DNA from: an uncultured Paracoccaceae bacterium
GTDB taxonomy: Bacteria; Pseudomonadota; Alphaproteobacteria; Rhodobacterales; Rhodobacteraceae
DNA length: 64,000 nucleotides
Assembly (NCBI GenBank): GCA_947494445.1
Contig: CANLVD010000002.1
Span: 372,001-436,000, forward strand
Reading direction: 5' to 3'
Below the pieces are notes generated by a model. That model made no database searches. It worked only from the letters and a program-made list of their open reading frames with translations, and was not told where the DNA came from. Positions 63,528 through 64,000 of the stretch are shown here, in pieces. Position 1 is the stretch's first letter. Every line of letters starts with the position of its first letter. Made by a program: the position numbers and the translations under genes.

Positions 63528-64000
63528 TCAAGATTTCGGAGATGTTTTTTTCTTACGTCTAAACTGAGCAGGGTCCAGATCTGTTTTCTCAAAGAAGTGC
63601 TGTGCCAGATTACATGCCGCGTTATACTGATCCTTTTGTTGATGTTGGCCCCCAAAGTGGAGTTCAAGAACTCGAGCCATGTCCATAACAAAGCTATTTA
63701 GCCTCCAGTCCTGTGATCCTCTTTGAACGGACCTGTGATCAAATCTGTTACTGGCATCTTTCAGGACATCCAAAATTGTCTGAAGTGCGTTTGCAGGAAG
63801 TAGACCAACTGGCCAGTCATTATTCTTTTGGTGAAATCGAGAGGTTTCCAACTGCCAGTCAATATCTTCAACTTGAGGAACACCCATCTTTTTCGGGATA
63901 TCCTCTGAATACTCAACCACCTCAGGAATTGGAGGTCCGCGAGTGTCGGAAGCCTCAATTATTCCGGGGTAACCTGGCTCCCAGACTTGACCCTCATTTT
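63528..64000 (-). CDS. Unidentified protein, C-terminal part, cut by the right edge
   Basis: A leftward frame is open from the right edge to the stop at 63528, giving at least 157 residues. It includes WPVGLLPANALQTILDVLKD and a lysine/arginine-rich end (RRKKKTSPKS). A GTG at 63920 is a possible start, but the frame continues in good protein-like sequence past it (GQVWEPGYPGIIEASDTRGP), so the gene most likely begins outside the window. The DNA here is more AT-rich than the rest. I do not recognise the family; it is probably cargo or accessory to the mobile element. Confidence 0.6.
   Translation of the reverse strand, partial: NEGQVWEPGYPGIIEASDTRGPPIPEVVEYSEDIPKKMGVPQVEDIDWQLETSRFHQKNNDWPVGLLPANALQTILDVLKDASNRFDHRSVQRGSQDWRLNSFVMDMARVLELHFGGQHQQKDQYNAACNLAQHFFEKTDLDPAQFRRKKKTSPKS

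Overview
The window looks like chromosome from a marine alphaproteobacterium of the family Rhodobacteraceae (Roseobacter group). The reasons are the moderately high G+C, the dense ATGA/GTGA/TTGA gene overlaps, the housekeeping run murA - DUF2948 - hisD - UPF0262 - phosphatase ... infA - maf - RNase E/G - yacG, and the wealth of ABC and TRAP uptake systems. Family calls come from reading the translated sequence; no database search was run.

Layout. 1-1144: tail of an unidentified gene, a strong terminator and about 1 kb without a convincing gene. 1145-7070 (+): a complete urea-type ABC transporter urtABCDE. 7072-14318 (-): a TRAP transporter with three CoA enzymes (carnitinyl-CoA dehydratase-like, ADP-forming-type acyl-CoA ligase, acyl-CoA dehydrogenase) and a divergent GlxA-type AraC regulator (14400-15341); together these suggest uptake and CoA-dependent breakdown of a carnitine/betaine-like acid. 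15501-23318: a DUF1127 protein, a cyclic-nucleotide-binding Crp/Fnr regulator, a divergent class III cyclase-ATPase, then YcaO, TfuA, a zinc metallopeptidase and an orphan protein. 23351-27110: GntR regulator, ribbon-helix-helix protein, VOC protein, Tat-secreted small protein and GMC oxidoreductase. 27205-30304 (-): arsenate operon with fused arsR-arsC, GAPDH and arsJ. 30337-36883 (-): a second Urt-type transporter joined to formamidase fmdA and fmdB, with a divergent two-component pair (37111-41329) whose sensor kinase carries an NCS1-transporter-like N-terminus. 41395-49339: tRNA-Thr, housekeeping operons, tRNA-Phe.

49750-59030 (-) is a complete type I-E CRISPR-Cas locus: cas3-cas8e-cas11-cas7-cas5-cas6e-cas1-cas2, then an array of 17 repeats and 16 spacers whose leader lies on the cas2 side. 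It sits between tRNA-Phe and an IS3-family transposase remnant, so it looks like an acquired island. 59733-61589 holds a secreted DUF7282-like protein divergent from an ECF sigma factor and its membrane anti-sigma factor. 61909-64000 (-) enters a mobile element: an HUH replication/relaxase-like protein, an AlpA-type regulator and a gene cut by the window edge.

The most unusual parts are (1) the cyclase - YcaO - TfuA - metallopeptidase - orphan gene run beside a Crp-type regulator, which could be a signalling-linked thioamide or peptide/protein modification system with no visible precursor peptide, and (2) the transporter-fused hybrid kinase controlling, by position, an amide/urea uptake and hydrolysis cluster.
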